NCBI RefSeq assembly: GCF_965204125.1
Contig: NZ_OZ241968.1
Coordinates: forward strand, 2,976,001-3,040,000
Direction of reading: 5' to 3'
Length of the DNA stretch: 64,000 nucleotides
DNA from: Poriferisodalis sp965204125
Lineage (GTDB): Bacteria; Actinomycetota; Acidimicrobiia; Acidimicrobiales; Poriferisodalaceae
The notes under the pieces were generated by a model. The model did not search any database and was not told the origin of the DNA. It saw nothing but the letters and a program-made list of their open reading frames with translations. A program made the position numbers and the translations under genes. The number at the start of each line of letters is the position of its first letter. Within the stretch, counting starts at the first letter, position 1. Shown here piece by piece: positions 1 through 8,659 of the stretch.

Positions 1-1383
1 GCCGACGAAGCGGCAACGCATGCAGCCTCGCTGCGTACTCCCGTATTGGCCTCCACGCTGGATGAGCCTGTACCGGACGACGCAGGCGGGACCGGAGCAG
101 CGACGTCCGCTCTGCCGCTGCTGCGGGCTGAGCGCGCACCCGAAGCGTTGTGGCGAGCGGCACAGCAGCATCACATCGGCAACGAGATGACCGCCTTCAG
201 CTCCGATTGGCCCGAGCCGCACTGCCTTGCGATCTGGATCGACGGCGTCGAAATGTTCTCCAGCAATCCCGATCCGGTGATCCCCGCATCGGTGCAGAAG
301 CTCATCACTGCTGCCGCGGCTCTGTCCGTCGTGGATCCCGATGAGCGGTTGGTCACTCAGGTGCTGACCGATGCGGAGATCGTCGACGGCGTCCTCGACG
401 GCACCGTCTGGGTTGTCGGCGGCGGTGATCCGCTGATCATGACCTTGTCCTACGCAGATTCCCACCGGCGCCAACCGCAGCTGCGCACCCCGATGGAACG
501 CCTCGCTGATGATCTCGTCGGGCTCGGCCTCGAGACGCTGCGGGGCAATCTCATTGCCGACGAGTCTCGCTACGACACAACGCGATTTCCCGAGACATGG
601 CCGCAGCGGTACATCACGCAGCTGAACAGCGGCCCACTGTCGGCCCTGAACCTCAACGACGGCATCACTGGCTTCACGACAACACTGTCTGCGGCCGAGC
701 ATCCGGCCCGCTGGTTCGTGTCTACGTTGGCGGACCTGCTGCGGGTCCGAGGCGTTGCGGTGGACGTCGAGATCGACGTGTCCGCAGCGCCGAGCGGCAT
801 GAGCGAGATTGCTCGCCTCACATCGCCCCCGCTGGTGGAGATCATCCAGCAGATGCTGCGCGAGAGCGACAACACCACCGCGGAGATGATGCTGCGCGAG
901 ATCGGTCTGCGAAGTGCAGGCGAGGGCTCCACGCCGGCTGGCGCCGCGGCTGCCGAGCGGATCGTGTCGGATCTGGTGCCCGATCAGTCCCGGCCGGCCG
1001 TAGTGGACGGTTCGGGGCTGGATCGCCAGAACATGGTCACGTGCAGCTTCTTCGCGGCACTCCTGGATCACTTCGGCACCGATGGTGCTTTCGCGGCGGG
1101 GTTGCCGGTAGCGGCACGCACGGGAACGCTCTCGCACCGGTTCGCCGAGCATCCCGCAGCGGGTCGGCTTCATGCCAAGACCGGTCTGCTCACCGGTGTG
1201 AACGCTCTCGCCGGGTTCATCGAGACCGACAGCGGGACGGTGACGTTCGCGCAGATGCTGAACGGCGTGCCGCCTGAGGGCCGCCTCGGCTTGGAACTGC
1301 AGGAGTCATTGGCCGGACAGCTCCTGCGCTACCCGGTGGGAGACGCCGTTGCCCTGCGAGGATTGACCCGTGGCCCCGCCTGA
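1..1383 (+). CDS. dacB: D-alanyl-D-alanine carboxypeptidase/endopeptidase, PBP4 (S13) family, 5'-truncated by the window edge
   Basis: Penicillin-binding protein of the PBP4/S13 type, which trims or cuts peptidoglycan peptide cross-links outside the membrane. The three active-site motifs are visible: SVQK (SxxK nucleophile, bases 289-300), SDN in RESDNTT, and KTG in HAKTGLLTG near the C-terminus. The reading frame is open back to base 1. A TTG at 46 is possible but has no ribosome binding site, so the real start and any signal peptide probably lie upstream of the window. The stop overlaps the next gene by 14 nt, which suggests co-transcription. Family assignment is firm; the N-terminus is unknown. 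Confidence 0.9.
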   Translation, partial: ADEAATHAASLRTPVLASTLDEPVPDDAGGTGAATSALPLLRAERAPEALWRAAQQHHIGNEMTAFSSDWPEPHCLAIWIDGVEMFSSNPDPVIPASVQKLITAAAALSVVDPDERLVTQVLTDAEIVDGVLDGTVWVVGGGDPLIMTLSYADSHRRQPQLRTPMERLADDLVGLGLETLRGNLIADESRYDTTRFPETWPQRYITQLNSGPLSALNLNDGITGFTTTLSAAEHPARWFVSTLADLLRVRGVAVDVEIDVSAAPSGMSEIARLTSPPLVEIIQQMLRESDNTTAEMMLREIGLRSAGEGSTPAGAAAAERIVSDLVPDQSRPAVVDGSGLDRQNMVTCSFFAALLDHFGTDGAFAAGLPVAARTGTLSHRFAEHPAAGRLHAKTGLLTGVNALAGFIETDSGTVTFAQMLNGVPPEGRLGLELQESLAGQLLRYPVGDAVALRGLTRGPA

Positions 1384-2017
1384 GATTCGACCCATGTTCC
1401 CTCTCGGGTCGCCGCTGCTGCCAGGCGCTGTGCTGCCGCTGCACATCTTCGAGCCCCGGTACCGGGCGCTCGCCCAGCGGTGCACCAGCAACGATGAGCC
1501 ATTCGGCGTCGTGATGATCGAGCGCGGCAGCGAAGTCGGCGGCGGAGATGTGCGCGCCGACGTGGGTTGCCTGGCCTCCATTGCCCAGCACCAGGAATTG
1601 CCTGACGGACGCTGGGTGATGCTGGCCACCGGCGATTGGCGGATCAGGATCGTCGAGTGGCTGGCTGATGATCCCTATCCCCGGGCGCTGGTGTCAGATT
1701 GGCCCGACGATCCTGCAGATGTGCCCGCCGAGGAGCGCAAGGCGATCGTGGCCCGACTACGCCGCCTGCGCGCACGGGCGTCTGAGATCGGAGCGCTCGG
1801 AGTCACCGCGGCCGAGTCGGCCGCCATCGACGACCAGCTAGCGCAGCTCGCCGAGGCCCCGGCTGACGCATCAGCGTGGTCGTTCCAGCTCGCGTCGCTC
1901 GTGCCCGCTGGCCCGTTCGACCGCCACAGCCTGCTGTGCGCCCCCGACCCCGCCAGCCGGGTGGATGTCATCGCAGAGATTCTCGACGGCGTAGAAGAAC
2001 TGCTGGGCGAACGGTAG
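1370..2017 (+). CDS. LON N-terminal-domain (substrate-binding) protein
   Basis: Stand-alone LON substrate-binding domain, 215 aa, without the ATPase or protease parts of Lon. The typical opening of the fold is visible at residues 9-34 (MFPLGSPLLPGAVLPLHIFE, then PRYRAL). Such proteins are widespread in actinobacteria and their role is not well defined; binding of unfolded or partner proteins is the usual guess. I chose the GTG at 1370, which overlaps the preceding PBP gene by 14 nt; ATG at 1394 is an alternative that would remove only eight residues. The tail from about residue 115 is helical and rich in Ala, Arg and Glu. Confidence 0.85.
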   Translation: MAPPEIRPMFPLGSPLLPGAVLPLHIFEPRYRALAQRCTSNDEPFGVVMIERGSEVGGGDVRADVGCLASIAQHQELPDGRWVMLATGDWRIRIVEWLADDPYPRALVSDWPDDPADVPAEERKAIVARLRRLRARASEIGALGVTAAESAAIDDQLAQLAEAPADASAWSFQLASLVPAGPFDRHSLLCAPDPASRVDVIAEILDGVEELLGER

Positions 2018-2024
2018 CGTCGCC

Positions 2025-2405
2025 ATGACTGTGCCTCGACGAGACTCCGGCCTGCGAGCTGAGATTTCCGAATTGGTCGGCATGCTTCGGTCATACATCG
2101 TCCAAGAGACGGTGGGCCCGCTGCGCGGGCTGGGCCGGTATGTGCTGTTCGGCCTCATCGGCGCCATCGGGGTGAGCCTGGGAGTGGTCTTCGGGGCGCT
2201 GGGTGTGGTGCGCGTGCTGCAGGCGGAAACGGACCTCTTCAATGCGAACTGGTCATTCGTCCCCCATATGGCCGGGGCCGTCGTTCTCTTGCTGGCGATT
2301 GCGTTGCTGATTCGCGCCATCCGGCCGAAACGCACCGAATTCGCTGCGCCGGATCCGGCCGCGCAGCGTGCCGACGACAATGCAGCAGAGGATGACGATG
2401 GCTGA
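2025..2405 (+). CDS. Small membrane protein, holin-like / phage-holin-superfamily type
   Basis: Predicted 126-aa inner-membrane protein. It has two hydrophobic segments, about residues 40-65 (VLFGLIGAIGVSLGVVFGAL) and 83-103, and an acidic C-terminal tail rich in Asp and Ala. An amphipathic N-terminal region (residues 10-32) precedes the first helix. The pattern resembles the actinobacterial putative holin-superfamily membrane proteins, but no enzymatic motif is present and I do not assign a function. It lies 7 nt after the LON-domain gene and its stop overlaps the next small gene, so the three small genes here look like one translationally coupled group. Confidence 0.7.
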   Translation: MTVPRRDSGLRAEISELVGMLRSYIVQETVGPLRGLGRYVLFGLIGAIGVSLGVVFGALGVVRVLQAETDLFNANWSFVPHMAGAVVLLLAIALLIRAIRPKRTEFAAPDPAAQRADDNAAEDDDG

Positions 2406-2643
2406 CGGCAATAGGGGCACCGGGGCGGGATCGAGCACAGATGACGAGCGCATCACGCCGTCGGATATCGCCGATCGCGTGCGACAGCTCGTCGGCGGAG
2501 CGGGTGACGCGGCCGAGCAGGTGTCGAGCGCAGTAGTGGCGGTGGCTGCCGCTGTCGGAACCGGCCTCGTGTTGGCCGCATTCCTGTTCGGCCGTCGCAG
2601 GGGCCGCCGACGGAGCACGCTCGTCGAAATCGTTCGGGTATAA
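2398..2643 (+). CDS. Small single-TM protein of unknown function
   Basis: Protein of 81 aa with a polar, charged N-terminal half, one transmembrane helix (about residues 42-63, VVAVAAAVGTGLVLAAFLFG) and a strongly basic cytosolic stop-transfer sequence (RRRGRRR). The ATG at 2398 is preceded by GAGG at a good distance and overlaps the previous stop by 8 nt; an upstream in-frame GTG at 2368 exists but lies well inside the preceding gene. Topology and coupling suggest a partner of the adjacent two-TM protein. No family recognised. Confidence 0.65.
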   Translation: MADGNRGTGAGSSTDDERITPSDIADRVRQLVGGAGDAAEQVSSAVVAVAAAVGTGLVLAAFLFGRRRGRRRSTLVEIVRV

Positions 2644-2656
2644 GAGGCTGAGCCCC

Positions 2657-2902
2657 ATGGCGAAGTGGCTGAGGCGAATGCCAGCCCGAGCCACCGATGC
2701 GCTATGGCGACGGGCGCGGACCGGCAATGGGGTATGGCTGGCCGCTGCAATCATGGCGAGCGGGCTGCGGCTGCTTGTTCGGTGGTCGAAGCGCGAGCGC
2801 GAGGTGGTCTACCGCGGCGAATTGGCAGCGGGCGAACAACTCACGATCCGTCACGTGCCACCGGATGACGCCGGCGGCAGTTCGGCGGCGGAGGGGGCGT
2901 GA
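2657..2902 (+). CDS. Small hypothetical protein with one hydrophobic segment
   Basis: Predicted 81-aa protein that starts at ATG 2657 behind an AGAGG ribosome binding site. Basic N-terminus (KWLRRMPARATDALWRRAR), one weakly hydrophobic helix (about residues 25-42) and a C-terminal polar part. It resembles small actinobacterial membrane-associated proteins without a known role. Its stop codon overlaps the GTG start of trmI (GTGA), so it probably belongs to the same transcript. No domain recognised. Confidence 0.6.
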   Translation: MAKWLRRMPARATDALWRRARTGNGVWLAAAIMASGLRLLVRWSKREREVVYRGELAAGEQLTIRHVPPDDAGGSSAAEGA

Positions 2903-3759
2903 AGCAACCTGACGAGCTGGAAGACGGCGAGCTGCAATCCGGCGAAACAGTGCTGATGGTCGACAGTCGTCAGCGTCGGTACCTCGTGGTGCTGCGAACT
3001 GGCGGCGAGTTTCACACTCACGCCGGAGTCGTGCAGCACGATCAGATCATCGGCTCGCCCGAAGGCTCGGAGTTCCGCAGCGGTTCGGGTGCCCGCTTCG
3101 TGGCGGTGCGCCCGACGCTCGCTGATCAGGTTCTGAAGATGCCGCGAGGCGCACAAGTGATCTATCCCAAGGATCTCGGTGCGATCTGGATGCTGGCCGA
3201 CGTTCGAGCCGGCATGACAGTCTTCGAAACCGGTGTGGGTTCAGGCGCCTTGTCGGCGACGCTGCTCCGCTGCGGCGCTTTTGTCACCGGCTACGAGCTG
3301 CGGGAGGACTTTGCTGAGCGAGCTGTCCAGAACGTCGAGAGCATCGCCGGTGCCGAGGCGCTGGATCGCTATGACGTACAGCTCCGCGATGCCTACGAAT
3401 CGGTCGATCCGCCCCGCAGCAGTCCGCCACAGAGCAAGACCGGGACGGCGGCTGCCGGAGAGGCGAGTTCTTCCGAGTGCCGGTACGACCGGGCCGTGCT
3501 CGACATTCCCGAGCCTTGGCGTGTCGCAGTGCACTTGCCAGAACGCTTGCGGCGCGGGGGGATCCTGGTGGCGTACAACCCGTCGGTGACCCAGGTGCAG
3601 CAACTGCGCCGCACGCTGGACGAAGGGCCGTGGGCACTCATCGAGACCATCGAGGTCATGCACCGGAGCTGGCACGTCAAGGGAGCTTCGGTGCGGCCGG
3701 ATCACCGTATGGTCGCCCACACCGGCTTCCTGACGCACGCCCGATTGATCGAGGCGTGA
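2899..3759 (+). CDS. trmI: tRNA (adenine-N1)-methyltransferase TrmI
   Basis: SAM-dependent enzyme that methylates N1 of adenine 58 in the T-loop of tRNA, acting as a tetramer in the cytoplasm. The N-terminal beta-barrel-like part is followed by the Rossmann domain with motif I VFETGVGSGALS (residues 108-119) and the family segment QVIYPKDLGAIWML just before it. The acidic ribose-binding residue is in GYELRED. Length 286 aa is normal. In actinobacteria trmI commonly sits just upstream of the proteasome locus, as here. It starts with GTG in a 4-nt overlap and ends in a GTGA overlap with the next gene. Confidence 0.93.
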   Translation: MKQPDELEDGELQSGETVLMVDSRQRRYLVVLRTGGEFHTHAGVVQHDQIIGSPEGSEFRSGSGARFVAVRPTLADQVLKMPRGAQVIYPKDLGAIWMLADVRAGMTVFETGVGSGALSATLLRCGAFVTGYELREDFAERAVQNVESIAGAEALDRYDVQLRDAYESVDPPRSSPPQSKTGTAAAGEASSSECRYDRAVLDIPEPWRVAVHLPERLRRGGILVAYNPSVTQVQQLRRTLDEGPWALIETIEVMHRSWHVKGASVRPDHRMVAHTGFLTHARLIEA

Positions 3760-4568
3760 CACGAGCGCTGGGTGCTGTGCTGCTGGTCGGCACGATGATT
3801 GCCTGCGGAGCCGATCCCGACGACTCCGGCCGGGCCAGGTTGCCGGTCGCCAGCGTCGCCTCGATCCCGAGTGCCGACGGTCCCGTCTGGTTGGGTGCAC
3901 CGCCCGCATCTGTGACAGTTGATGACGGCGTGCTAGCCGCGGTCGTCGCAGTGCGTGCGTTTGGCTGCGGACCGGTGTCTCATGGCTCGGGGTTCGCTGT
4001 CGCGTCGGGACTGCTGGTCGGCTCGGCCCATGTTGTTGCCGGAGCATCGAGCGTCGAGGTTGCATGGAACGCAGGCGGCGACGAGCTCGTCACCGCTTCG
4101 GCGGACATCGTCGGGTTCGACCCGGCACGAGACCTCGCTTTGCTGCGTTCCGATGCTGCTGTGCCGCCGTTGCGAATCGAACGCGTGCGCTTCGGCAGCA
4201 CCGGAGCAGTGCTCGGCTACCTGCACGGTGAGCAGCTTGAAGTGTCGCCGGCGCGCATCGAGCATCTGGTGCGGGCGTCGGGGCTCTGGGGTGACGGAAT
4301 CGGGCGAAACGTGTACTTCCTTGCTGCCGACGTCCAGAAGGGCCAGTCCGGCGGGCCGTTGGTCGACCGGGGTGGCGTTGTCGGGGTGGCATTCGCCAGT
4401 GCGACTGGACCCGACGATGTCGGGTATGCGCTCAGCCGGGGCGAACTGCTGGGCTTCCTGGCCTCATCGGGAGTCGATGTGGGATTTGACTACCGTGGCG
4501 ATGCGGTGATCCATACTCAGCCAGCGAGTCTCAGCGTGGCTTCCAGCGGCGACTGCCGCCTCAGATGA
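3756..4568 (+). CDS. Trypsin-like (S1C-type) serine protease, probable lipoprotein
   Basis: Secreted or membrane-anchored chymotrypsin-fold protease of 270 aa. The catalytic triad is readable: His92 in GSAHVVAG, Asp126 in PARDLALL and Ser198 in KGQSGGPL. The N-terminus is a short signal peptide (LGAVLLVGTMIAC) whose Cys17 sits in a lipobox-like context, so lipid anchoring is likely. There is no PDZ domain, unlike HtrA/DegP; it is closer to the protease domain of MarP-type proteins. The GTG start at 3756 overlaps the trmI stop; the same frame is open further upstream but that stretch lies inside trmI. Substrate unknown. Confidence 0.85.
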   Translation: MTRALGAVLLVGTMIACGADPDDSGRARLPVASVASIPSADGPVWLGAPPASVTVDDGVLAAVVAVRAFGCGPVSHGSGFAVASGLLVGSAHVVAGASSVEVAWNAGGDELVTASADIVGFDPARDLALLRSDAAVPPLRIERVRFGSTGAVLGYLHGEQLEVSPARIEHLVRASGLWGDGIGRNVYFLAADVQKGQSGGPLVDRGGVVGVAFASATGPDDVGYALSRGELLGFLASSGVDVGFDYRGDAVIHTQPASLSVASSGDCRLR

Positions 4569-4607
4569 CGAGTGCCCAGAAGCTCACGCCTCGATCTGTG
4601 CTTGTCG

Positions 4608-4635
4608 CTTTATTGAAGCTCACGCTTCAATAAAG
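4608..4635. terminator. Perfect 12-bp hairpin between convergent genes (probable bidirectional terminator)
   Basis: The arms CTTTATTGAAGC (4608-4619) and GCTTCAATAAAG (4624-4635) are exact inverted repeats separated by a 4-nt loop, TCAC. It lies between the protease gene on the plus strand and the ferredoxin gene on the minus strand. The ferredoxin stop codon (TGA, 4622-4620 on the minus strand) is in the loop, so one arm is coding. The arms are AT-rich in a GC-rich genome and there is no strong U-tract, so Rho-independent termination is likely but not proven. Confidence 0.7.
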
Positions 4636-4853
4636 ATGCACTCCCCGGGGCACTCTTCGGCGGACTCGATCACGGCGTCGAGCTGCGAGTCGGGAAACTC
4701 TGCGAGCCCCTCGACACCGCCCGGTTCGGAGAAGATCTTGTCGCCTTCCTTCACGTAGGCAAGCCCGTCGTCGAGCAGCGTGAAGACATCGGGTGCGATC
4801 TCTTCGCAGAGCCCGTCACCGGTGCACAGATCCTGATCGATCCAGACCTTCAT
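4620..4853 (-). CDS. Small ferredoxin (actinobacterial 3Fe-4S/4Fe-4S type)
   Basis: Acidic 77-aa ferredoxin. Cys10, Cys16 (CTGDGLC) and Cys68 before Pro match the C-x5-C...CP pattern of actinobacterial ferredoxins that pass electrons to cytochromes P450 and other oxygenases; an extra Cys72 follows (CPGEC). The family segment APDVFTL after the second Cys is present. ATG at 4853 has an AGGAAGGG ribosome binding site. The gene is alone on the minus strand and transcribed away from the proteasome ATPase gene; no P450 or ferredoxin reductase is next to it, so its partner cannot be read here. Its last codons form one arm of a perfect hairpin. Confidence 0.88.
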   Translation of the reverse strand: MKVWIDQDLCTGDGLCEEIAPDVFTLLDDGLAYVKEGDKIFSEPGGVEGLAEFPDSQLDAVIESAEECPGECIFIEA

Positions 4854-5027
4854 CGTGTAACGACCCTTCCTGTGGGGCGGCCCGAAGGGGGGAACCGAGC
4901 CACCTATGAAATCTACCGAGTCGGCGCGCGTCCTGCACGGCACTGATCGCCCCCGGCCTAGCGGCCGGACTGGCAAGCGGGCGGGCGTCGCGTCTTGCCA
5001 GCAGTGTCAGGGTAGTGTCGGCCGCGC

Positions 5028-6791
5028 ATGGAGCAGGGCGACGACGACACCCAGCGCAGCAGCGCAGCGGATGCGGGCGTGCTCCGCAGCCGCATGCGCA
5101 CGCTCGAGGAAGAGGTCGCACTGCTTCGGCGCAAGCTGGCCGACACGCCGGCGCGGGTCAGCACGCTTGAAGAACGTCTGCTTGAGGCGAAGGGTCAGCT
5201 GTCGGCAGCGGTCTCGCAGAACGAGAAGCTGACCTACACCCTGCGCGAGGCGCGTGAGCACATCGCAGCCCTGCGCGAAGAGGTCGACAAGCTGACCCAG
5301 CCGCCGTCGGCCTACGGCACGTTCCTGTCCCGCAATGACGACGGCACGGCGGATGTGCACGCCAGCGGGCGCAAGATGCGCGTCGCCCTGCACCCCGACT
5401 TGGCGGAGACCGAGCTAGTCGAGGGCAGCGAGGTGGTGCTGAACGAGTCGTACAACATCGTGCTGGCGCGTGGGCCCGAGACATCCGGCGAGGTAGTGAC
5501 GCTGAACGAGGTGCTCGCCGACGGCTTCCGTGCGCTGGTCACGGGCCGCGCCGACGAGGAACGCATCGTGGAGCTCGCGGGCGACCTGCGCGACGAGCCG
5601 CTGCGGTCGGGTGACAACCTGCTGCTCGATGTGCGCTCGAACATCGTGCTTGAGCGTCTGCCACGACCCGAAGTGGACGATCTGCTGCTCGAAGAAGTGC
5701 CGGACGTCACCTACGAGGACATCGGCGGGCTGGATACCCAGATCGAGCTCATCACCGATGCCGTGGAGCTGCCGTACCTGCATCAAGACCTGTTCCGCAC
5801 CTACGACCTTCCGGCCCCGAAGGGCATCCTGCTCTACGGCCCGCCCGGCTGTGGCAAGACGCTGATCGCGAAGGCGGTCGCCAACTCGCTGGCAGCCAAG
5901 GTGGGGGAGGTCTCCGGCCAGCAGGGCGCACGCAGCTTCTTCATCAACATCAAGGGTCCCGAGCTGCTCAACAAGTACGTGGGCGAGACTGAGCGCCAGA
6001 TCCGGCGCATTTTCGAGCGGGCCAGGGAGAAGGCTTCCGAGGGTTGGCCGGTGATCGTCTTCTTCGACGAGATGGAGTCGCTGTTCCGCACGCGCGGCAG
6101 CGGCATCAGCTCCGACATGGAGTCGACGGTCGTGCCGCAGCTGCTTGCGGAGATCGACGGCGTCGAGGGTCTGCGCAACGTGATCGTGATCGGCGCCTCG
6201 AACCGCGAAGACCTCATCGACCCGGCGATCCTGCGTCCTGGCCGCCTCGACGTGAAGATCAAGATCAACCGGCCAGACGAGCAGGCGGCGCTGTCGATTT
6301 TCAGCACGTACCTCACGCCGACGCTGCCGATCGACCCGATGGAAGTGGCCGACCTGGGTGGCGGCGATCCGCACAAAGCCGTGCGGATCATGATCGAGCG
6401 GACTGTCGACGAGATGTACCGCCCCGACGATCTCAACCGCTTCCTCGAGGTCACCTACCAGAACGGCGACAAGGAAGTCATGTATTTCAAGGACTTCGCG
6501 TCGGGGGCGATGATCGAGAACATCGTGCGCCGGGCCAAGAAGAACGCCATCAAGCGGTCGCTTGCCACCGGCAGCAACGGCATCCGGCTGGACGACCTCA
6601 TGGGCTCGATCCGCCAGGAGTTTCGTGAACACGAAGACCTGCCCAACACGACCAATCCCGACGACTGGGCGAAGATCTCCGGCAAGAAGGGTGAACGGAT
6701 CGTGTTCATCCGGACGCTCGTCGATCCCGACGAGAGCGATGCGCTCGGCGGCCGAGCCATCGAGCGAGTGCAGACCAGCCAGTACCTGTAG
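5028..6791 (+). CDS. arc: Proteasome-associated AAA+ ATPase (ARC/Mpa)
   Basis: Hexameric ring ATPase that recognises Pup-tagged proteins, unfolds them and feeds them into the 20S proteasome. Order of parts: an N-terminal coiled coil (about residues 20-90) that binds Pup, the OB-type inter-domain, then the AAA module with Walker A GPPGCGKT (271-278) and Walker B VIVFFDEMES. The protein ends in SQYL; the penultimate Tyr is the hallmark for docking on the proteasome alpha ring. Length 587 aa is typical. It is the first gene of the Pup-proteasome locus and has its own 174-bp upstream region, shared head to head with the ferredoxin gene. Confidence 0.97.
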   Translation: MEQGDDDTQRSSAADAGVLRSRMRTLEEEVALLRRKLADTPARVSTLEERLLEAKGQLSAAVSQNEKLTYTLREAREHIAALREEVDKLTQPPSAYGTFLSRNDDGTADVHASGRKMRVALHPDLAETELVEGSEVVLNESYNIVLARGPETSGEVVTLNEVLADGFRALVTGRADEERIVELAGDLRDEPLRSGDNLLLDVRSNIVLERLPRPEVDDLLLEEVPDVTYEDIGGLDTQIELITDAVELPYLHQDLFRTYDLPAPKGILLYGPPGCGKTLIAKAVANSLAAKVGEVSGQQGARSFFINIKGPELLNKYVGETERQIRRIFERAREKASEGWPVIVFFDEMESLFRTRGSGISSDMESTVVPQLLAEIDGVEGLRNVIVIGASNREDLIDPAILRPGRLDVKIKINRPDEQAALSIFSTYLTPTLPIDPMEVADLGGGDPHKAVRIMIERTVDEMYRPDDLNRFLEVTYQNGDKEVMYFKDFASGAMIENIVRRAKKNAIKRSLATGSNGIRLDDLMGSIRQEFREHEDLPNTTNPDDWAKISGKKGERIVFIRTLVDPDESDALGGRAIERVQTSQYL

Positions 6792-6872
6792 AGCACTGCA
6801 CGTTCAACAGGCAGCAACAGAGGTCGCGTCGGGAAGGCGCGTCTCTCCGCGCATCCTCTAGGGTCTCGCGCG

Positions 6873-8381
6873 GTGGCGGTTCACAAGGTCGTTGGCATCG
6901 AGACTGAGTTCGGCATCATCCATCGCTGCAACGGCGACTCCAATCCCGTGGCGGCGTCGTCGATGATCATCAACGCCTACGTCAACGGCTTCCTGTGCCA
7001 GCGCGTCAGCTGGGACTTCGAAGACGAGCAACCCGGGGCTGACGCGAGGGGATTCAACGAGTTCGACGCGCTAGCGCCCGAGATCGAAACGCACCTGGTC
7101 AACGCCGTGCTGACCAACGGCGCCCGCTACTACGTCGACCACGCGCACCCTGAGCTGTCGACTCCCGAGTGTTCGGACGCGCGCCAATGCGTCGTGTACG
7201 ACCGGGCAGCGGAGGAGATCCTGATCCGGTCCATGCAGGCGGCAAACAATCTCCTGCCAGACGACGAAGAACTGGTCATCCACAAGAACAACAGCGACGG
7301 CAAGGGCAACAGCTACGGCTGCCACGAGAACTACCTGCTGGACCGCGATGTGCCGTTCGGCCGGGTGGTGACGCACATCCTGCCCTTCTTCGTGACCCGC
7401 CAGATTTTCTGCGGTGCAGGCAAGCTGGGCATCGAGGTCCCGATGGATGACCGCTCTCCGGCACCGTTCGGAGACCGGCCGTTCCAGATCAGCCAGCGCG
7501 CCGACTTCTTCGAGGAGGAAGTCGGACTCGAGACCACGCTCAAGCGGCCCATTGTCAACACCCGGGACGAGCCGCACGCCGACACGCGCAAGTACCGGCG
7601 CCTGCACGTCATCATCGGCGACGCCAACATGAGCGAGCTCCAGACGTATCTCAAGCTGGGCACCACCTCGCTGGTGCTGGCGATGATCGACGACGACTTC
7701 GTGCCCGAGCCCCTGACGCCGCTCGTGCCGGTCGCGGCGCTGCGCCAGGTGAGCTTCGACACTGCCCTGTCGGGGCTGATCGAACTGGTCGACGGCCGTC
7801 GCATGCGAGCCATCGAGGTTCAATGGGAGTACTTGGAGCTGGCGCGGAAGTATGCGCAGAGCCATGGCTTGGATCCCGTCGGCGGCGACGACATCGGCAA
7901 TGACATCCTGGATCGCTGGGAAGCGGTGCTCACCGGGCTGGAATCGGATCCGATGAGCCTTGCGACGCAATTGGACTGGGTTGCCAAGCTGCGCTTGTAC
8001 GAGGCCTTCGCCGAGCGGCACGACCTCGACTGGGATGATCCGAAGCTCGCCGCCCTGGACTTGCAGTATCACGACCTGCGGCCGTCCAAGTCGCTGGCCC
8101 GACGCGTCGGTCTTGAACGGGTCACCACCGACGACGAAGTGGACGAGGCGGTCTCTGCACCGCCGCCGACGACGCGCGCGTACTTTCGGGGCCGTTGCCT
8201 CGACAAGTTCGGGGACGAGATCGTGGCTGCCAACTGGGACTCGATGGTGTTCGACATCGGTACCGACCCGCTGCGGCGCGTGCCGATGCTCGAACCGCTG
8301 CGAGGAACCCAAGCGCACGTGGGTAGCTTGTTGGACGAGTGCCGGGACGCAGCCGAGCTGCTGCGCCGGCTGGGAAATTAG
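6873..8381 (+). CDS. dop: Depupylase / Pup deamidase Dop
   Basis: Carboxylate-amine-ligase-fold enzyme related to glutamine synthetase. Dop deamidates Pup where needed and removes Pup from tagged proteins. The N-terminal nucleotide/metal-binding strand VVGIETEFGI is visible, as are the family blocks NGARYYVDHAHPELSTPE, NNSDGKGNSYGCHENYL and TRDEPHAD. Length 502 aa is normal, and longer than PafA as expected. It starts with GTG at 6873. Because Pup here already ends in Glu, only the depupylase activity should be needed. Confidence 0.95.
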   Translation: MAVHKVVGIETEFGIIHRCNGDSNPVAASSMIINAYVNGFLCQRVSWDFEDEQPGADARGFNEFDALAPEIETHLVNAVLTNGARYYVDHAHPELSTPECSDARQCVVYDRAAEEILIRSMQAANNLLPDDEELVIHKNNSDGKGNSYGCHENYLLDRDVPFGRVVTHILPFFVTRQIFCGAGKLGIEVPMDDRSPAPFGDRPFQISQRADFFEEEVGLETTLKRPIVNTRDEPHADTRKYRRLHVIIGDANMSELQTYLKLGTTSLVLAMIDDDFVPEPLTPLVPVAALRQVSFDTALSGLIELVDGRRMRAIEVQWEYLELARKYAQSHGLDPVGGDDIGNDILDRWEAVLTGLESDPMSLATQLDWVAKLRLYEAFAERHDLDWDDPKLAALDLQYHDLRPSKSLARRVGLERVTTDDEVDEAVSAPPPTTRAYFRGRCLDKFGDEIVAANWDSMVFDIGTDPLRRVPMLEPLRGTQAHVGSLLDECRDAAELLRRLGN

Positions 8382-8467
8382 CCGCTGGGTTCAGCCTCGA
8401 ACGCAGGCGGCAATCGGAACTCTCACGCATTCGAGACCCAAGCAATCGACACCGGAGGAGGCCCGAG

Positions 8468-8659
8468 ATGGCAGAACGCGAGCAGATGCGACGGTCGGCT
8501 CCGAGGGAGACCGAGAGTCCCGCACCGCAGGACACCTCGTCTGAAGGAGCGACCGAACTGAAGGCGGAGCTCGACGACCTGCTCGACGAGATCGACGATG
8601 TGCTCGAGACCAATGCCGAGGAGTTCGTGAAGAATTACGTGCAGAAGGGCGGCGAGTGA
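8468..8659 (+). CDS. pup: Prokaryotic ubiquitin-like protein Pup, ending in GGE
   Basis: Small disordered modifier protein (63 aa) that PafA attaches to lysines of proteasome substrates. The C-terminal helix segment (ELKAELDDLLDEIDDVLE) binds the ATPase coiled coil and the last residues are YVQKGGE. The terminal residue is coded as Glu, not Gln, so no deamidation by Dop is required before ligation. ATG at 8468 is preceded by an excellent GGAGGAGG ribosome binding site (from 8454), in keeping with a highly expressed protein. Its stop overlaps the prcB start (GTGA). Confidence 0.97.
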   Translation: MAEREQMRRSAPRETESPAPQDTSSEGATELKAELDDLLDEIDDVLETNAEEFVKNYVQKGGE

